A stretch of 62,640 nucleotides of DNA, from positions 1 to 62,640 of the forward strand of contig MENK01000002.1 in NCBI GenBank assembly GCA_001768235.1. The letters are read 5' to 3'. The translations under genes and the position numbers were made by a program. Shown piece after piece: positions 28,375 to 38,980 of this stretch; the stretch's first letter is position 1; each line of letters opens with the position of its first letter. The DNA comes from Bacteroidetes bacterium GWB2_32_14. GTDB lineage: Bacteria; Bacteroidota; Bacteroidia; Bacteroidales; UBA12077. Under the pieces are notes generated by a model that worked only from the letters and a program-made list of their open reading frames with translations, made no database searches and was not told the DNA's origin.

Positions 28375-29887
28375 TTGTTTCCCAGGTAAAGATATCTTTC
28401 ATTTCTTTAGGCCTGAAATATTCCAGCCATTGAAACCCTTTCAGTTTTGTTTCTTGCAGCTCATCGAGTGGATATAATGTGCCGGCTGGCTGTTTAATCA
28501 TGTTTATACGCTCAACCTGGTTGTTCCTGAGGTAAATAATTAAATCGCTGCTTTCGGCCTGGTTTACCCCTATTATAACATCCTTGTCTTTTGTAAAATA
28601 AATTGTTTGGCCGTTTCCAAATACATCAACCTTGTATAACCGGTTGTTTCTAATATACCCGACCATTTGTTTGCCGCGAATCTGGTTAAACCGGGTAGAA
28701 TCTTCCTGTGAAACAATAAATCCGGCATCAATCAGTTTAAAATGATCCATTTTACGATTTTTAGTATGAATCTCTATTAAGTCAGCCGTTAACTGGCTTC
28801 CTTCTGACCAAATAACAGGATTCCGGTACATTCGAATTACAGAATCCTGAAATGAGTGAGCCATTGAATCGCACATTCCCTGGAAATCATCCCTGAAAAT
28901 TTTTACTTTATGATATGCTTTAAGAATTCTAAACGTACCCGTAGAATCATAATTTGATTTTAAGGTATCGGCATGAAGAAATAAAGAATCTGTTCTATCT
29001 GTAATTTGAATAAGCAGGGCACTATCAGTAATAAGAAAATTTTCAGGTTCTTTTTTGTAATAGGCGTAATTGCCTTTAATATGAATATGTTCGGTGGTAT
29101 CAATTAAATCAATATTTTTAATTGCAATACCAATACCATTGGCATCGTCGTAGTACAAGCTGTCGCCTTTTAGTATTTTTTCTTTATTCTGATATACAGC
29201 ATTTTCATTAAACTGGAATTTTTTTTCTTTGGTTTTATACCACCCGTTTTCGGCATATATGTGATTTTCTTCGTTGTATATGTTTGTTGGCCCCACGAAA
29301 TAAGCAGTCTCGGTTTTCGTGTTGTATTCCAAAGTGTCTGTTATCATGGTATAATCGGGAGAAATACCAATAACACTATCTTTAAAAAAAAACAAATCCT
29401 TTTTTGAATAATAATATCCAATAATACTTGTAAGTTGCTTGTCGTTGTTTATAATCTTACCTCTGTTGAAATACCACGCGACATCTGTAATCGTATTAAA
29501 ATTAAGGGAATCGGTTGTAAGAACTGTTTCACTATCTTTTAATATAACATTTCGGCGAACTTCTCCAATATTTGTATTTCCATTGTATCGCATAAAATCG
29601 CCATACATGTGTAATGTATCGCCGCGATTTACATGAACATTGCTGTATGCGTGAAAAGTATTTTCATTACTATACAAGTATGCACTATCGCAATACATGG
29701 TTGCATTATTGTGTTCAAGCACAACATTCCCGATTAAACGGCGTACTCCTTCACCAACTTTTTTGGCGTACTCAAACGAATTTGAATTAATAATCTTTAT
29801 TTCTTCTTTTTTTTGTGCCTGAAGATGAACAGATACAATTAATTCGAAAACAAAAACGAGTGCTATGATGTGATATTTACGAAACAT
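28367..29887 (-). CDS. OstA-like protein (LptA/OstA domain)
   Basis: 506-aa exported protein; signal peptide MFRKYHIIALVFVFELIVSVHLQAQ. Tandem beta-jellyroll OstA/LptA-like repeats follow (GVRRLIGNVVLEHNNATMYCDSAYLYSNENTFHAYSNVHVN; TLHMYGDFMRYNGNTNIGEVRRNVILKD; TETAYFVGPTNIYNEENHIYAENGWYKT), the profile of Bacteroidota OstA-like proteins that probably belong to the lipopolysaccharide transport bridge. It closes the minus-strand series guaB to SurA-type proteins, with 23 nt to the SurA gene, which supports a shared job in outer-membrane assembly. Stop codon lies inside the terminator hairpin. Confidence 0.88.
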   Translation of the reverse strand: MFRKYHIIALVFVFELIVSVHLQAQKKEEIKIINSNSFEYAKKVGEGVRRLIGNVVLEHNNATMYCDSAYLYSNENTFHAYSNVHVNRGDTLHMYGDFMRYNGNTNIGEVRRNVILKDSETVLTTDSLNFNTITDVAWYFNRGKIINNDKQLTSIIGYYYSKKDLFFFKDSVIGISPDYTMITDTLEYNTKTETAYFVGPTNIYNEENHIYAENGWYKTKEKKFQFNENAVYQNKEKILKGDSLYYDDANGIGIAIKNIDLIDTTEHIHIKGNYAYYKKEPENFLITDSALLIQITDRTDSLFLHADTLKSNYDSTGTFRILKAYHKVKIFRDDFQGMCDSMAHSFQDSVIRMYRNPVIWSEGSQLTADLIEIHTKNRKMDHFKLIDAGFIVSQEDSTRFNQIRGKQMVGYIRNNRLYKVDVFGNGQTIYFTKDKDVIIGVNQAESSDLIIYLRNNQVERINMIKQPAGTLYPLDELQETKLKGFQWLEYFRPKEMKDIFTWETKN

Positions 29888-29910
29888 CTAATGGTATTAC
29901 AAAATAAAAA

Positions 29911-31260
29911 CTATTTAATCCATCCATTTTTTAAAAACTCACAATTTTTAAATGAATCGTCGATATGAATATAGGTTTTCTTCTTATGTTCCTCGAGCCA
30001 ATTTTCAATAACAGTTTGTTGTTTTGTCATCAGAGCCATTTGTTCTACTTTCTCATAATCATCTTTTAAATTGGCTTTATGAGGCTCTTTCATCTGTTTA
30101 ATTTTAATAATTTTATATACTATATCGCCTTGATCGTCGGTAGATTCGAATGGTTCTGAAATTTCACCTATTTTTAATTTTTGAATTACATTGTACATTT
30201 CCTGGGGTAACTCGTCGAGTTCAAATATGGTTGAAGCATTTTGTTCATTCACCATGATACCCTCGTTGAGTCTCGATTTTTCGTCATCGGAATATTTAAC
30301 GGCAGCAACTTTAAACGTAATCTCTTCATTTCGAAGCAATTTAGCAATACTGTCGAGCCTTTCGGTTGCTTTTGCCTTTTCGTTAATATCAATTTTAGGT
30401 TTAATCAGGATATGGCGAACATTAGCCTGGTTGCCTTCTTTTGCAATGAGTTGTATAATATGAAATCCAAACGATGATTCAACAATACGGGAAACACCAT
30501 CGCCTTTCAGGTTAAAAGCAGCTTTAGCGAATTCCGAATCGAGTTCGTCCTGTGTCCTGAAACCAAGCTCTCCACCTTTTCTTGCTGAACCAGGATCTTC
30601 AGAGTATAAAACAGCTAATGTTGAAAATCGCTCGCCATCGGTAATTCGTTGGCGTAAACTCAAAAGTTTTTCACGTGCTTCGGCCTTTGCTTCTTCATTT
30701 GCCGCGGGACGTATAACAACCTGCTGAATTTCATATTCAGTATTTATCATTGGAATACTGTCGGGATGTATGTTTTTGTAATACCTGGAAACTTCATTTG
30801 GCGACATACTTATGTCAGAAACTATTTCGCTTTGCATCATCTGGGTGAGAAGTTGCTCATTAATTAGAGGCCTGAAATCCTCTTTTATTTCAAGTATGGA
30901 TTTGTTATAGTATTCTTCAAGTTTTTTCTCTGAACCAACCTGGCGTATAAAATACATTAATCTTCGCTCCAGCTCTGATTCTACACGATTGTATCCAACA
31001 GTTAAACTGTCGAGTTCGGCCTGGGTTAGTAATAATTTTTGAGCAAGTAATTCTTCCAACACTTCACATCTCATGTTTTCGCTTTTATACCCTTGCGCCA
31101 ACATTTGCAAAATCTGGTTCTCAATATCTGATTGCAAAACTATTTTATCGCCAACAACAGCAACAACCTGATCGATCATTTGCTTATCCTGGCCCTGAAT
31201 AAAATGTATTGATATAAATAAAAATACGAGCGTAAATGCACTTTTAATTTTTGAAATCAT
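29911..31260 (-). CDS. surA: SurA-like peptidylprolyl isomerase
   Basis: 449-aa periplasmic chaperone/PPIase. Signal peptide MISKIKSAFTLVFLFISIHF, then the SurA N-terminal module (IDQVVAVVGDKIVLQSDIENQI), then two parvulin domains: VVIRPAANEEAKAEA...EDPGSARKGGELGFRTQDELDSEFAKAAF...FGFHIIQL (about 170-275) and VRHILIKPKIDINEKAKA (from about 282). The first keeps the canonical GGELGF and FGFHI motifs; the second is more degenerate. It escorts outer-membrane proteins through the periplasm. Third of three related genes in a row. Confidence 0.92.
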   Translation of the reverse strand: MISKIKSAFTLVFLFISIHFIQGQDKQMIDQVVAVVGDKIVLQSDIENQILQMLAQGYKSENMRCEVLEELLAQKLLLTQAELDSLTVGYNRVESELERRLMYFIRQVGSEKKLEEYYNKSILEIKEDFRPLINEQLLTQMMQSEIVSDISMSPNEVSRYYKNIHPDSIPMINTEYEIQQVVIRPAANEEAKAEAREKLLSLRQRITDGERFSTLAVLYSEDPGSARKGGELGFRTQDELDSEFAKAAFNLKGDGVSRIVESSFGFHIIQLIAKEGNQANVRHILIKPKIDINEKAKATERLDSIAKLLRNEEITFKVAAVKYSDDEKSRLNEGIMVNEQNASTIFELDELPQEMYNVIQKLKIGEISEPFESTDDQGDIVYKIIKIKQMKEPHKANLKDDYEKVEQMALMTKQQTVIENWLEEHKKKTYIHIDDSFKNCEFLKNGWIK

Positions 31261-31274
31261 AATTTTATATATAA

Positions 31275-32123
31275 TTAATAAATAATAAATTCATCTCTGT
31301 CGGAAGCATCATTGTATATGTTATTCTCGAGTTCTTCAATAAATGTAAATTTTCGTTTGTTCAGAATTATGCCTTTAATTTTTAAGCTCGCATAATCCAG
31401 TGGTTGAATTGTGCTTCTCAGTTTGTAGTCGTTAATCTTAACAAAATAGTAAAAAACAGAATCCTTTACTTCAATAAATCGCTGGTTAGTTAATAATCTT
31501 TCTTCGTCGGAAACATTTATAGGGATTTCATTAAACAGGTTATTAAACGGTATCCATTGATTATTAAAATTATTGTATTTTGTTGCATACTGGTAACAAT
31601 ATTCGTCGAGCTTGCCCATATCGTCGATATCGTCAGATTTACACCATTGCCTTAAATTGGCAATATCTGGTGCCTGGCTCGATACTTTTACATAAACTGC
31701 TTTAATAATACTTTGATTTAAAATAAAATTGCCTGAAAATTCATTGTAATATTTCTCTATTTCGGATTCAGTAACATTGGTATCAAGTTTCTGGTTTATC
31801 AACTCTTGTTGGTATCTGAAAATTAGCAATGACGAACGGTAATCTTCAATTTGTTTTTCAATATCCCTGTTTTCGTCAGATAAATTCATCTCAGCTTTTC
31901 GAAGTAAAAGCTGTTTTTTAATCCAGTTATTAATATAATTACGAGCAACCTGGATACTATCTTCTTTTTTAATATTTGCCGGGAAAAAGTCTTTTAGTTC
32001 GCTTGAATACAAGTATTTTTCGTGAACCTTTGCTAAAACTTTATCATTCTTATTTTCGTTGTTTGATGAACAACTGAATAATAAAGTTAAAACAACAAGT
32101 AAAACAATTGGATAAATCTTCAT
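31275..32123 (-). CDS. SurA-related lipoprotein without recognisable parvulin domain
   Basis: 282-aa lipoprotein: signal MKIYPIVLLVVLTLLFSC with lipobox LFSC (Cys18). The mature part looks like the helical N-terminal module of SurA/PrsA proteins (VLAKVHEKYLYSSELKDFF, INNWIKKQLLLRKAEMNL, ESEIEKYYNEFSGNFILNQSIIKAVYVKV). The region where the parvulin core should be lacks the GG-LG and FG-H motifs, so it is probably a non-catalytic chaperone. Lies 14 nt from the surA gene and 20 nt from the two-parvulin gene. Confidence 0.75.
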   Translation of the reverse strand: MKIYPIVLLVVLTLLFSCSSNNENKNDKVLAKVHEKYLYSSELKDFFPANIKKEDSIQVARNYINNWIKKQLLLRKAEMNLSDENRDIEKQIEDYRSSLLIFRYQQELINQKLDTNVTESEIEKYYNEFSGNFILNQSIIKAVYVKVSSQAPDIANLRQWCKSDDIDDMGKLDEYCYQYATKYNNFNNQWIPFNNLFNEIPINVSDEERLLTNQRFIEVKDSVFYYFVKINDYKLRSTIQPLDYASLKIKGIILNKRKFTFIEELENNIYNDASDRDEFIIY

Positions 32124-32143
32124 TTTCTATTTCAATTAAGTCT

Positions 32144-34087
32144 TTATTTAATTGTTGAAAGTACTTGATTATTTATTGAAACACTGTATTTTGAATGAAG
32201 AGAATGAATCCATTCCTTTTCAATAAAATTTTGATAATCCGAGATTACAACGCCTTTAATTTCATCCAGGGGTTTGTAGCTTTTTTTTATCTTTTCTCCT
32301 TTTACCAATACAAGGTTTCCGTTTTCAATATTATTCTTCCCATTCCATATTTTATTGTCAACATATTCATTTTCGCCCTTGTTAAACAACTTCGATTCTA
32401 TTCTAAGCTGAATATTGCTGTCGGTATTAAATTGGTTTAATAAATCATCATTGGTTACTTTTGTTCCAAAAGTACTTTTTGAAATTGTTTTTGATACTTT
32501 TTTATATACATTCTCATTAGAACAGTAATACACGGTACCATCAAACTTTTCGTCAGACATGTAATTTTCCTTATTCTGATTATAAAAATCACTAAGTCCG
32601 GCAGAATCATTTACTGCTTTTGACCAAACCATGTCATCTGTTAGTTCAAATAATAACATTCCATCGTGGTATTCATTTATAAGATACCTGAACTCGGGAT
32701 ACTTGCTTTCTAAACGTGAGTTTTCTGTTTCAAGTATTTTATTTTCTATAAACTCAAAAAATAGTGATTTATAAATCTCGGGGGTCAGGTTATTTTTTCC
32801 CTTGAATTTGTTTATATAATCAACATATTCTTTTTCTTTAACAACCTGGTTATAGAATGAAAATAAGGGTTCGTTAAAATCCGATTCGGGATTCAGGTAC
32901 TTTTGATTTATGTAAAGTTTATTATCTGTTGCATCGGTATAAAACGGAATATTTTCTTCGACAACTTTAAAATTATACTCAATTTTTAATTTCTCGATCA
33001 ATGCCTTTCTTGCCAATAAAATCCGTTCATCTTTACCAACTTTATATTTAATTTCCGCCTCCATTTCAGAAAAAGAACCAATTTCTTTTCTGTCTATTCG
33101 TTTAAGAATATGCCATCCAAAGCTGGTTTTTACAGGTTGTGATAATTCATCATTTGTTTTGAGTGCAAAAGCTGCCTGCTCAAATTCAGGAACCATTCTT
33201 CCCGCACCAAACCAGGGTAGTTCTCCCCCATTTTTTGCCGTTCCTTTATCTTCAGAAAACTCTTTTGCCAGAACCGCGAAATTTTCTCCTTGTTTTAACC
33301 TGTGGTAAATATCGTTTATCTGTGATTTCTTTTTCTGCTCATCAGCAGGCAAAATACCTGCAGGGGTTAATAGCATGATATGAGCAACCTTAACTTCACC
33401 TCGTGCTACTCTCGAATCTGTTTTTTTAATGACATGATATCCAAAACGGGTTCGGACAGGCATTGAAACTTCATCATTTTTTAATTTGTAAACAGCCGAT
33501 TCGAATGGATAAACCATTTGAAATGCTGTAAAAAATCCCAAGTCGCCACCATTGTATTTAACCGAAGGATCATCGGAGCTTCCTTTGGCAACATTTTCGA
33601 AGGCTTCGCCCGATAGAATCCTGTTGCGCAATGCCACAGCTTTTTCGTAAGCATAAGCTGTATCTTCAGGGCCTGCTTCCGGTTTTACACCTATTAAAAT
33701 ATGGCTTGCTCTTACTTCAGTTTTTAGTCTGTCGTAAGCTTCTTGAATTAATTTCTCATTCGTTTCGTTATCGGTTAAATACGGGCGGGCTAATTGATTG
33801 CGATAACCGTTTAATTCATTTTTAAAATCGGGAAAAGTATCCAATCTGAGTTTTTCTGCCTCAATAACTTTTAATTTGAAATTAATAAACAACTTTAGGT
33901 ATTCATCTATTGAAGTTATTTCGCCTGTTGAAATATTTGTTTTGTTTTTACTGTATATTCTTAAAAACTCATCTTTTGTAACCTGGTAATTATCAATAGT
34001 AATTAAAACATCGTTATCATCCTGAGCAATAGTACTAATTGACAGGATTAAATTCAAGATAAGTAAATAAGTTATTCGTTTCATCAT
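32144..34087 (-). CDS. Peptidylprolyl isomerase with two parvulin domains
   Basis: 647-aa exported PPIase. Signal peptide MMKRITYLLILNLILSISTIAQ, then a SurA/PpiD-like helical region, then two parvulin domains in tandem: RASHILIGVKPEAGPED...GGDLGFFTAFQMVYPFE...FGYHVIKK (about 120-225) and VKVAHIMLLTPAG...GGELPWFGAGRMVPEFE...FGWHILKR (about 230-333). A third part of about 300 residues, without clear motifs, follows. Predicted to fold periplasmic or outer-membrane proteins. Next to guaB upstream (32 nt) and SurA-type genes downstream. Confidence 0.9.
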   Translation of the reverse strand: MMKRITYLLILNLILSISTIAQDDNDVLITIDNYQVTKDEFLRIYSKNKTNISTGEITSIDEYLKLFINFKLKVIEAEKLRLDTFPDFKNELNGYRNQLARPYLTDNETNEKLIQEAYDRLKTEVRASHILIGVKPEAGPEDTAYAYEKAVALRNRILSGEAFENVAKGSSDDPSVKYNGGDLGFFTAFQMVYPFESAVYKLKNDEVSMPVRTRFGYHVIKKTDSRVARGEVKVAHIMLLTPAGILPADEQKKKSQINDIYHRLKQGENFAVLAKEFSEDKGTAKNGGELPWFGAGRMVPEFEQAAFALKTNDELSQPVKTSFGWHILKRIDRKEIGSFSEMEAEIKYKVGKDERILLARKALIEKLKIEYNFKVVEENIPFYTDATDNKLYINQKYLNPESDFNEPLFSFYNQVVKEKEYVDYINKFKGKNNLTPEIYKSLFFEFIENKILETENSRLESKYPEFRYLINEYHDGMLLFELTDDMVWSKAVNDSAGLSDFYNQNKENYMSDEKFDGTVYYCSNENVYKKVSKTISKSTFGTKVTNDDLLNQFNTDSNIQLRIESKLFNKGENEYVDNKIWNGKNNIENGNLVLVKGEKIKKSYKPLDEIKGVVISDYQNFIEKEWIHSLHSKYSVSINNQVLSTIK

Positions 34088-34119
34088 TCAAGTATTAAAA
34101 TCAAATTAAACATTTTCAA

Positions 34120-35661
<1,542 letters not shown>

Positions 35662-35739
35662 TTAAATTTTCAGAATATCAAAAGAATCGATTTTTTTAAC
35701 GATTTTTAACCCTTTACAAAAATACAACTTATTGTTTAA

Positions 35740-37653
35740 ATGAACCAGTACGAACAGATATTGCTAAAATACTGGGGATATTCAAAATTCAGGCCCCTTC
35801 AGGAAGATATTATACAATCTATAATGTCGGGTAAAGATACCCTTGCTTTAATGCCAACAGGTGGTGGCAAATCAATTACTTTCCAGGTTCCGGCATTAGC
35901 ATCCGAAGGTATTTGTATTGTTATTACCCCGTTAATTGCTTTAATGAAGGACCAGGTTGAGAATTTAAAACAAAGAGAAATTAAAGCCATTGCTATTTAT
36001 TCGGGAATGAGTTACGATGAAATCGATATTGCCCTTGAAAACTGCATATATGGAAACGTTAAATTCTTATACATTTCTCCAGAGCGATTAGAAACCGATA
36101 TTTTTAAAATGCGGGTTAAGCACATGAATATTTCCATTTTAGCAATTGATGAAGCACATTGTATTTCGGAATGGGGGTATGATTTCAGGCCATCGTACCT
36201 GAAAATTGCCGAATTCAGAAATCTTATACCTGATGTTCCCGTACTGGCCCTAACTGCAACAGCCACTCCAAAAGTTGTTATCGATATCCAGGAGAAACTG
36301 CATTTTAAAGAAAGAAATCTATTGCAAAAAAGTTTCGAACGTAAAAATCTGATTTACCTGGTACGAAATGTTGAAGATAAGTTAAATTATTTATTAGAAA
36401 CAGTACAAAAAGTAAAGGGAAGCGGAATCATTTATGTTCGAAACAGGAAAAAAACGAGAGAAATAGCTTTGTTTTTACAAAAAAATAAAATCTCTGCCGA
36501 TTATTATCATGCAGGCTTAAAGCTTGAAGACAGAAATTTGAAACAAAACGCGTGGAAATCGGGAGCAAAAAAAATAATGGTAGCAACAAATGCATTTGGA
36601 ATGGGAATAGACAAGCCCGATGTTCGATTTGTTATACATATTGATTTGCCCGATAGTATAGAAGCTTATTTCCAGGAAGCAGGGCGTGCAGGGCGCGATG
36701 AGAAAAAAGCTTATGCCGTTTTACTGTACAACAACTCCGATAAAGTTAAAGCTGAACAACGATTAGATGATAATTTCCCCGATATAAAAGAAATAAAAGC
36801 CGTTTACCAGGCTTTGGGGAATTATTTTAAAATTCCTTATGGCGGGGGAAAACTGTTATCATACGATTTTATTATTTCTGATTTTGCAAAAAACTACAAC
36901 TTTAATCTGATTAAAATTTTAAGCAGTTTAAAATTCCTTCAATACGAAGGTTATATCGAACTAACCGACGAGTTAAACAGTGCATCAAAAATTCATTTTA
37001 AAGCAAACCGCGACGATTTGTACAAGTTCCAGGTTGCAAATGCCAAGTTTGATGGTTTTATAAAGCTCGTACTCAGATCATATACCGGGGTGTTTTCCGA
37101 TTTTGTAAATATTGATGAAGCATCACTGGCAAAAAAAGCACAGATAGATATTCAGGTAGTTTACGAATACCTGAACAGACTAAAATCTTTTGGCATAATC
37201 AGTTATGTTCCAAAAAAGCGAAACCCGTTTATTGTTTTCACCGAAGAGCGGCTCGATGATAAATCATTACATATATCACGAGAGAATTACGAATTTCGCA
37301 AGCAACGTTATTTCGAGAGATTAAAAGCCGTGGTTCATTATGCTGCATCGAGTAATAAATGCCGAAGCCAGATTCTGCTGTCATATTTTGGCGAAAAAGA
37401 TCCCGACCGCTGTGGTATTTGCGATGTATGTTCACGCCGGAATGAACTGGATTTGAGTAAGTACGAATTCGATATTATACTTGACGAGTTAAAATCTATA
37501 CTTCACCGGAAAGAACTTACAACTGGCCAGCTCCTGCAACTTACCAAATCGAATAAGGAAAAAACTATTAAAGTAATTCAGTGGTTACTCGATAACAATA
37601 AAATATCGAAAAATGACAAGGATACTTTAACCTGGGTTGCTTCCGAAACGTAA
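35740..37653 (+). CDS. recQ: RecQ-family ATP-dependent DNA helicase
   Basis: 637-aa 3'-5' DNA helicase of the RecQ family. Motor motifs: FRPLQEDIIQSIMSGKDTLALMPTGGGKSITFQ (Walker A), IVITPLIALMKDQVENL, LAIDEAHCISEWGYDFRPSY (DEAH and RecQ aromatic-rich loop), ALTATATPKVV, and VIHIDLPDSIEAYFQEAGRAGRDE. Zinc-binding region follows: KCRSQILLSYFGEKDPDRC with GICDVC (four Cys). A winged-helix RQC part is likely before it; no HRDC domain is evident. Followed after 83 nt by a DUF5063 gene and then a WRN-type exonuclease gene. Divergent from guaB. Confidence 0.94.
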   Translation: MNQYEQILLKYWGYSKFRPLQEDIIQSIMSGKDTLALMPTGGGKSITFQVPALASEGICIVITPLIALMKDQVENLKQREIKAIAIYSGMSYDEIDIALENCIYGNVKFLYISPERLETDIFKMRVKHMNISILAIDEAHCISEWGYDFRPSYLKIAEFRNLIPDVPVLALTATATPKVVIDIQEKLHFKERNLLQKSFERKNLIYLVRNVEDKLNYLLETVQKVKGSGIIYVRNRKKTREIALFLQKNKISADYYHAGLKLEDRNLKQNAWKSGAKKIMVATNAFGMGIDKPDVRFVIHIDLPDSIEAYFQEAGRAGRDEKKAYAVLLYNNSDKVKAEQRLDDNFPDIKEIKAVYQALGNYFKIPYGGGKLLSYDFIISDFAKNYNFNLIKILSSLKFLQYEGYIELTDELNSASKIHFKANRDDLYKFQVANAKFDGFIKLVLRSYTGVFSDFVNIDEASLAKKAQIDIQVVYEYLNRLKSFGIISYVPKKRNPFIVFTEERLDDKSLHISRENYEFRKQRYFERLKAVVHYAASSNKCRSQILLSYFGEKDPDRCGICDVCSRRNELDLSKYEFDIILDELKSILHRKELTTGQLLQLTKSNKEKTIKVIQWLLDNNKISKNDKDTLTWVASET

Positions 37654-37703
37654 AATCATTCTGTAAGCTAAAAAATCAAGAATAAAAAGAAACACTTTTT
37701 TTA

Positions 37704-37711
37704 TACCTTTG
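37704..37711 (+). promoter_or_regulatory. -7 box for the DUF5063 gene
   Basis: TACCTTTG, exact TAnnTTTG match, 25 nt before the ATG at 37737. Confidence 0.55.
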
Positions 37712-37736
37712 CCACAAATTTCAGAGTTAAAAAACA

Positions 37737-38372
37737 ATGCAAAACGAAGCTGATAATAGTTTTATTTATTCTCCAAATATTACCGAATTTGTCACGGTAT
37801 CCGGGCAATACTGTATTTTTGTTGAGAATTGTATTTCCTATTCCACATTTGATTTATTAGATAAAGCCCGCAAAATACTGGCCCTGCTGTATATAAAAGG
37901 CTCGTTGCTTCCAAAACCCGGGCAGGTGTATGAAGATGAAAATGAAAAATTTGTAACCGAAGAAGACTGGTCGATTATTCACGATTCAATTCAAAAAAAA
38001 CTGGGTAATTACGATGAATATCTGGATATAATAAACCCGGAATCATTAAAAACCGCAGAAATAACATCGGCATCCATTTCCGAAAATATTGCAGATATTT
38101 ACCAGGATATTAAGAATTTTATCACCTTGTTCAATATTGGAACTGAAGAAATAATGAGCGATGCAGTTGGAGAATGCCAGTTAAATTTTGAAGAATTCTG
38201 GGGGCAGAAAGTGGTTGATTCGTTAAAAGCAATACATACTCTTTTATCGAAGTATGATATTCCCACGAATGATGAAATATCAGGAGACGATGATCCGGAT
38301 TCTACAGATGGCCCTGATACATCGAACTGGATTTTTACTAAAAGACAATCGGATTATAATAACCTGAATTAA
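37737..38372 (+). CDS. DUF5063 domain-containing protein
   Basis: 211-aa acidic, largely helical protein matching the DUF5063 family as I know it: FVTVSGQYCIFVENCISYSTFDLLDKARKILALLYIKGSLLPKP at the N-terminus, central EDWSIIHDSIQKKLGNYDEYLDIINPE, and an acidic C-terminal tail (SGDDDPDSTDGPDTSNW). No enzymatic motif known. Its stop codon abuts the ATG of the exonuclease gene (zero gap), so the two are translationally linked. Role unknown; association with nucleic-acid metabolism is inference from its neighbours. Confidence 0.88.
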   Translation: MQNEADNSFIYSPNITEFVTVSGQYCIFVENCISYSTFDLLDKARKILALLYIKGSLLPKPGQVYEDENEKFVTEEDWSIIHDSIQKKLGNYDEYLDIINPESLKTAEITSASISENIADIYQDIKNFITLFNIGTEEIMSDAVGECQLNFEEFWGQKVVDSLKAIHTLLSKYDIPTNDEISGDDDPDSTDGPDTSNWIFTKRQSDYNNLN

Positions 38373-38951
38373 ATGTTTGCAGAAAATATAACTAACGAAG
38401 AAATTAAAGATTTCCCGCTTTTGCAGTTTACCGGAGGGATTTTTATTATTGATACATTCGAGAAACTTGATTATTACTTACCTTTACTAAAAGATCAGAA
38501 AATGCTTGGTTTTGATACCGAAACAAAACCATCCTTTAAAAAAGGAGAAAAAAATTCTGTTTCGTTATTACAACTCACCACATCAAGCGAAGCATTCCTT
38601 ATTCGGGTTAATACTATCGGATTACCCGATGAGTTGATAGAAATATTCGAGAATAAAGACATTAAAAAAATTGGATTGGCATTAAAAGACGACATTTCTA
38701 TATTAAACCAGGTAAATAAATTTAAGCCTGAAAATTTTATCGATTTGCAGATTTATGTTAAAGCATTTGGGATTGAAAGCAACAGTTTAAAAAAAATTGC
38801 TGCCATTGTATTTAATAAACGTATCTCAAAAGCACAACAGGTAACCAATTGGGAAAGACAAGAGTTAACAGAAGCACAGCAGATATATGCTGCTACCGAT
38901 GCATGGGCTTGTTTACAGATTTATAAAAAACTAACCGAACAATTTTTTTAA
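38373..38951 (+). CDS. DEDD 3'-5' exonuclease (WRN/RNase D type)
   Basis: 192-aa single-domain exonuclease. DEDD motifs: Exo I MLGFDTETKPSF (Asp and Glu), Exo II IKKIGLALKDDISIL (Asp), Exo III QQIYAATDAWACLQIYKKL (Tyr-Ala-Ala-x-Asp-Ala). The KKGEKNSVSLLQLTTSSEAFLIRV stretch matches WRN-exonuclease-like proteins rather than DnaQ. Could act on DNA or RNA 3' ends. Immediately follows DUF5063 (stop at 38372, start at 38373). The next gene, an rRNA methyltransferase, starts 29 nt later, so RNA processing is as plausible as repair. Confidence 0.9.
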   Translation: MFAENITNEEIKDFPLLQFTGGIFIIDTFEKLDYYLPLLKDQKMLGFDTETKPSFKKGEKNSVSLLQLTTSSEAFLIRVNTIGLPDELIEIFENKDIKKIGLALKDDISILNQVNKFKPENFIDLQIYVKAFGIESNSLKKIAAIVFNKRISKAQQVTNWERQELTEAQQIYAATDAWACLQIYKKLTEQFF

Positions 38952-38980
38952 ATTTTAGAATAAAAAATAAACTAAATAAA

